Of a stretch of 6,943 nucleotides of DNA, positions 4,586 through 6,943 are shown piece after piece. The notes beneath the pieces were generated by a model. That model ran no database searches, was not told where the DNA came from, and saw only the letters and a program-made list of their open reading frames with translations. The stretch lies in assembly GCA_024281135.1 (NCBI GenBank), contig JAMXLG010000271.1, positions 1 to 6,943 on the forward strand, written 5' to 3'. This DNA comes from Vulcanimicrobiia bacterium. GTDB lineage: Bacteria > Eremiobacterota > Eremiobacteria > Baltobacterales > Baltobacteraceae. A program made the translations under genes and the position numbers. Position 1 is the stretch's first letter. The number at the start of each line of letters is the position of its first letter.

Positions 4586-6943
4586 TCACAAAGGTCAGCG
4601 GGTCCGGCGAACGCATCTCGACATACGAGATCGACGACACGCAGACGGCCGTCGGGAGCACGATCGGTGCACCCAAAGGCACCATTATTCTCAAAGCCAA
4701 CGGTGCGATCGAGCGGTTCTTCACGACCGATTCCGGACGGATTCTGATCGGTGGCATGCAGATCTACTACTGGGATCCCGTGACGAAGGTGCCGCTCGGG
4801 AGGCTTCCGGGTCAGGTCATCTTTCATCCCGACCGGCAAGAGCACATACACGAACTGACCAATGGCGTCGTGGTTCACGCCAAAGTGTTCATGCTCAACG
4901 GTCAGCCGGAAGTAGACCGGTGCGATCCGGCGATTGCGTACTATCACATTCATCTCGAGAACACGTCGCAGCTTACGCTCAATATTGCAACCATCGCTGC
5001 GGCGGAGGTGCGCGCCGTTTTCGAGAATGACGTGCAGGCGCGCTACGATCCGCACCGGCGTGCGTTTCTCGTTATCAATGCATCGGAGCCGGACTGCGCG
5101 CGCGCGTTTTCGTGTTCGCCGCCTCCCAACAACTGGGAGGTTACGAACGACCATGGGAAATGCAGCCGTGTCGAGTATCCCGGTCCTTTGAGTGGCCGAA
5201 TCGAGCGGCAAGGGCAAGAGCATATCGCACTCTTCGAACATCTCCTTCGACTCAAACCCGGCGAGAAGAAGACGCTGACCTATATTCTCGCGGGCGCCGA
5301 CGGATTACGAGAGTTGCGTTCGATTTTAGACGGTGCGCCGAGCCAGCGTGATGCGGAGAAAAGAACGCGCGCACGTTACGATACGATTCTGAATCGCGCG
5401 GTCGTCATGACACCGGACGCCGACGTCAATCGCGGCGTGCTGTGGGCAAAGGCAAATATGCTTCGCTCTCAGCTGCTCTCACCGACGGGTTGGTGCTTCG
5501 TCAACGACCCGACGCGTTCCAGTCACAGTGTGGCGCGAGACACGGCCTGGTTTTCGTTCGGATCGGACTACGTCACGCCGGACTTTTCGCGCGAGTCGCT
5601 CGAATGGTATATCACGCATCTCGAACGCAAGGGCATGGCGATCGAGTACTACGACATTCGCACAGGAAAGAGCTGCGATTACGGTCTCAACATCAACGAC
5701 GATACGCCGTTGATCATTCTTGCGCTGTGGCACCATTTCAACGCAACCGGCTCGATGAAGTTTCTCAGACGCGTCTATCGCGGTGCAAAGCGGGGCGTGG
5801 AGTATATTCTTTCGCAGATCGATGATCGGGGTCTGGTCTTTTGTAAAGCGCGCGGATCGTCGGTTTCGGGGATTGCAGGGTGGCGGAACGCCATCGAGGG
5901 ATACCGAATCAGCGGCGCGGTTACGGAACTAAACTCCGAGTGCTACGCCGCGCTCGGCGCAGTCGGGAAAATGGCGGACGTGCTCGGCAAAAACGAGGAT
6001 GCCGCACGGTTTCATCGTCGCTCGAAAGAATTGCGCGATGCGATCAACGCGCATCTCGTCGATCCGAAGACCGGTCTCTACTACCTAACGATCGACGTCG
6101 ACGGAACGAAGCGCACCGATGTCACCTGCGATCTCGTCTTTCCGGTGATGTTCGGCGTAGCGGATCGCGAGAGAGCTGCGAACATCATCGCGCGCTTGAG
6201 CGTCGAGCCGTTCTGGACCGATGCGGGCATTCGAACCGTGCCGCGCGACGACATCAATTATGGTCCGACGCATGGATTCGGATTACTCGGCGGCGTTTGG
6301 GTCGCCGTTACCTTCTGGTACGCATTTGCAGCGGCGCGCTTCAATCCGGACTTCATGGGCTCAGCACTCTCCGAGAGTTTTCGCCACTACTCGCGCGATC
6401 CGCGCGCGAACAATACGGTGCCAGGCCAGTTTTCCGAGTGGCTGCATGGCGAAACGCTCGTCAATCAGGGAATGATGCTTTCACCTTGGTTCCCGCCGCG
6501 GTACCTGTGGGCAGCAATCGAAGGTGCGGGCGGGCTCGATCTTTCCTCAGGCGAGCCGACCTGCAATCCGGCGTTGGCGCCGGATTGGCGTTGGTTGGGC
6601 GTGCGAAATCTTCGGTTCCGCGGGAGCTTCGTGACGTGGTTCGTGGTGAGAGCGCCGACGATGCTGATGTACGCGACATTCCGCCTCCGCCACTCGCTTG
6701 AGTATCAGGCATACGATTCCGATCTAACCGAGGAACTGCTCGAACCCCTGAGTGACGAGGTTACGGCAATCTTACTGCAACGCGAAGGCGATATGGTGAT
6801 GTTTGTGGGCAACACCGCCGACCGGACCGTCTCGACATCGATCAAATTCAAAAAAGACTTGAAGGCGACATATCAGTTGAGGCTCTTTACCAGCATGCGC
6901 GGCGATTGGACGGAAGGCACGCGAACGAGCCGCGAATTGTATA
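4582..6943 (+). CDS. Six-hairpin glycosidase, glycogen-debranching/glucoamylase-like (runs off the right edge)
   Basis: At least 787 codons are open and continue past the window. Residues about 1-260 form a beta-rich domain like the N-terminal sandwich of bacterial glucoamylase-type enzymes (GTIILKANGAIERFFT, VIFHPDRQEHIHEL, DPAIAYYHIHLENTS). From about 290 to 690 runs an (alpha/alpha)6-barrel: RDTAWFSFGSDY at 319-330, ITHLERKGMAIEYYD, TELNSECYAALGAVGKMADV from 448, INYGPTHGFGLLGGVW at 558-573 and GQFSEWLHGETLVNQGMMLSPW at 615-636. Acidic residues in these loops, for example Asp320, Glu449 and Glu619, are catalytic candidates. Related proteins are usually called amylo-alpha-1,6-glucosidase or glycogen debranching protein; the substrate is inferred to be an alpha-glucan or oligosaccharide and the GH family is not fixed. 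There is no signal peptide, so it is probably cytoplasmic. The frame has a stop at 4513-4515 and no earlier start than the GTG at 4582, which overlaps the chimera's TGA as GTGA, indicating coupling. Confidence 0.88.
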   Translation, partial: MITKVSGSGERISTYEIDDTQTAVGSTIGAPKGTIILKANGAIERFFTTDSGRILIGGMQIYYWDPVTKVPLGRLPGQVIFHPDRQEHIHELTNGVVVHAKVFMLNGQPEVDRCDPAIAYYHIHLENTSQLTLNIATIAAAEVRAVFENDVQARYDPHRRAFLVINASEPDCARAFSCSPPPNNWEVTNDHGKCSRVEYPGPLSGRIERQGQEHIALFEHLLRLKPGEKKTLTYILAGADGLRELRSILDGAPSQRDAEKRTRARYDTILNRAVVMTPDADVNRGVLWAKANMLRSQLLSPTGWCFVNDPTRSSHSVARDTAWFSFGSDYVTPDFSRESLEWYITHLERKGMAIEYYDIRTGKSCDYGLNINDDTPLIILALWHHFNATGSMKFLRRVYRGAKRGVEYILSQIDDRGLVFCKARGSSVSGIAGWRNAIEGYRISGAVTELNSECYAALGAVGKMADVLGKNEDAARFHRRSKELRDAINAHLVDPKTGLYYLTIDVDGTKRTDVTCDLVFPVMFGVADRERAANIIARLSVEPFWTDAGIRTVPRDDINYGPTHGFGLLGGVWVAVTFWYAFAAARFNPDFMGSALSESFRHYSRDPRANNTVPGQFSEWLHGETLVNQGMMLSPWFPPRYLWAAIEGAGGLDLSSGEPTCNPALAPDWRWLGVRNLRFRGSFVTWFVVRAPTMLMYATFRLRHSLEYQAYDSDLTEELLEPLSDEVTAILLQREGDMVMFVGNTADRTVSTSIKFKKDLKATYQLRLFTSMRGDWTEGTRTSRELY

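Noticed and set aside
4498..5241. Long open frame of 247 codons on the minus strand
   Set aside because: It lies opposite the well-supported glycosidase and SDR remnant and has no recognisable domain; open antisense frames are common in GC-rich genes.
5880..6701. Open frame of 273 codons on the plus strand
   Set aside because: It is a shifted frame inside the glycosidase barrel, very rich in Arg and Ser, with no domain resemblance.

Overview
The window is compact, GC-rich bacterial chromosomal DNA with eight recognisable protein genes plus one broken gene. There are no rRNA or tRNA genes, CRISPR arrays or transposase genes. Several traits suggest a soil or environmental lineage known mostly from metagenome assemblies: a QcrC-like diheme cytochrome c, small secreted proteins, and a single copy of the dispersed intergenic repeat whose translations read SLSKD, PELVEG and FDKLRMT. 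Candidatus Eremiobacterota (WPS-2, Vulcanimicrobiota) would fit, and so might Acidobacteriota, Dormibacterota or an actinobacterial relative. This placement is a low-confidence inference.

Region 1 (1-2035, minus strand) reads as one transcription unit: a GFA/CENP-V-type zinc protein, then an AraC-type regulator with a GyrI/Rob-like ligand-binding domain, then an amidase-signature hydrolase that runs off the left edge. The regulator and amidase genes overlap by 19 bases, so the amidase is probably translationally coupled to the regulator. A small-molecule detoxification or amide-degradation role is plausible but not shown.

Region 2 (2200-4233) holds cell-envelope proteins. A small exported protein of unknown function lies on the plus strand. 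It is followed by two divergent c-type cytochromes: a mono-heme protein (minus) and a diheme protein with the C-terminal membrane anchor typical of QcrC, the cytochrome cc subunit of the bc complex (plus). A secreted DUF1579-like protein (minus) follows, its stop overlapping the QcrC-like stop. Together the cytochromes point to periplasmic electron transfer, but no Rieske or cytochrome b gene is present here.

Region 3 (4234-6943, plus strand) starts with an inverted repeat and the dispersed repeat. Next is an in-frame chimera: the first 28 residues of a thiamine-pyrophosphate-dependent enzyme joined to the last 47 residues of a short-chain dehydrogenase. It looks like the scar of a deletion that removed most of both genes. 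Its stop codon overlaps, as GTGA, the start of a large six-hairpin glycosidase (glycogen-debranching/glucoamylase-like) that continues past the right edge. The chimera is the most unusual object in the window.
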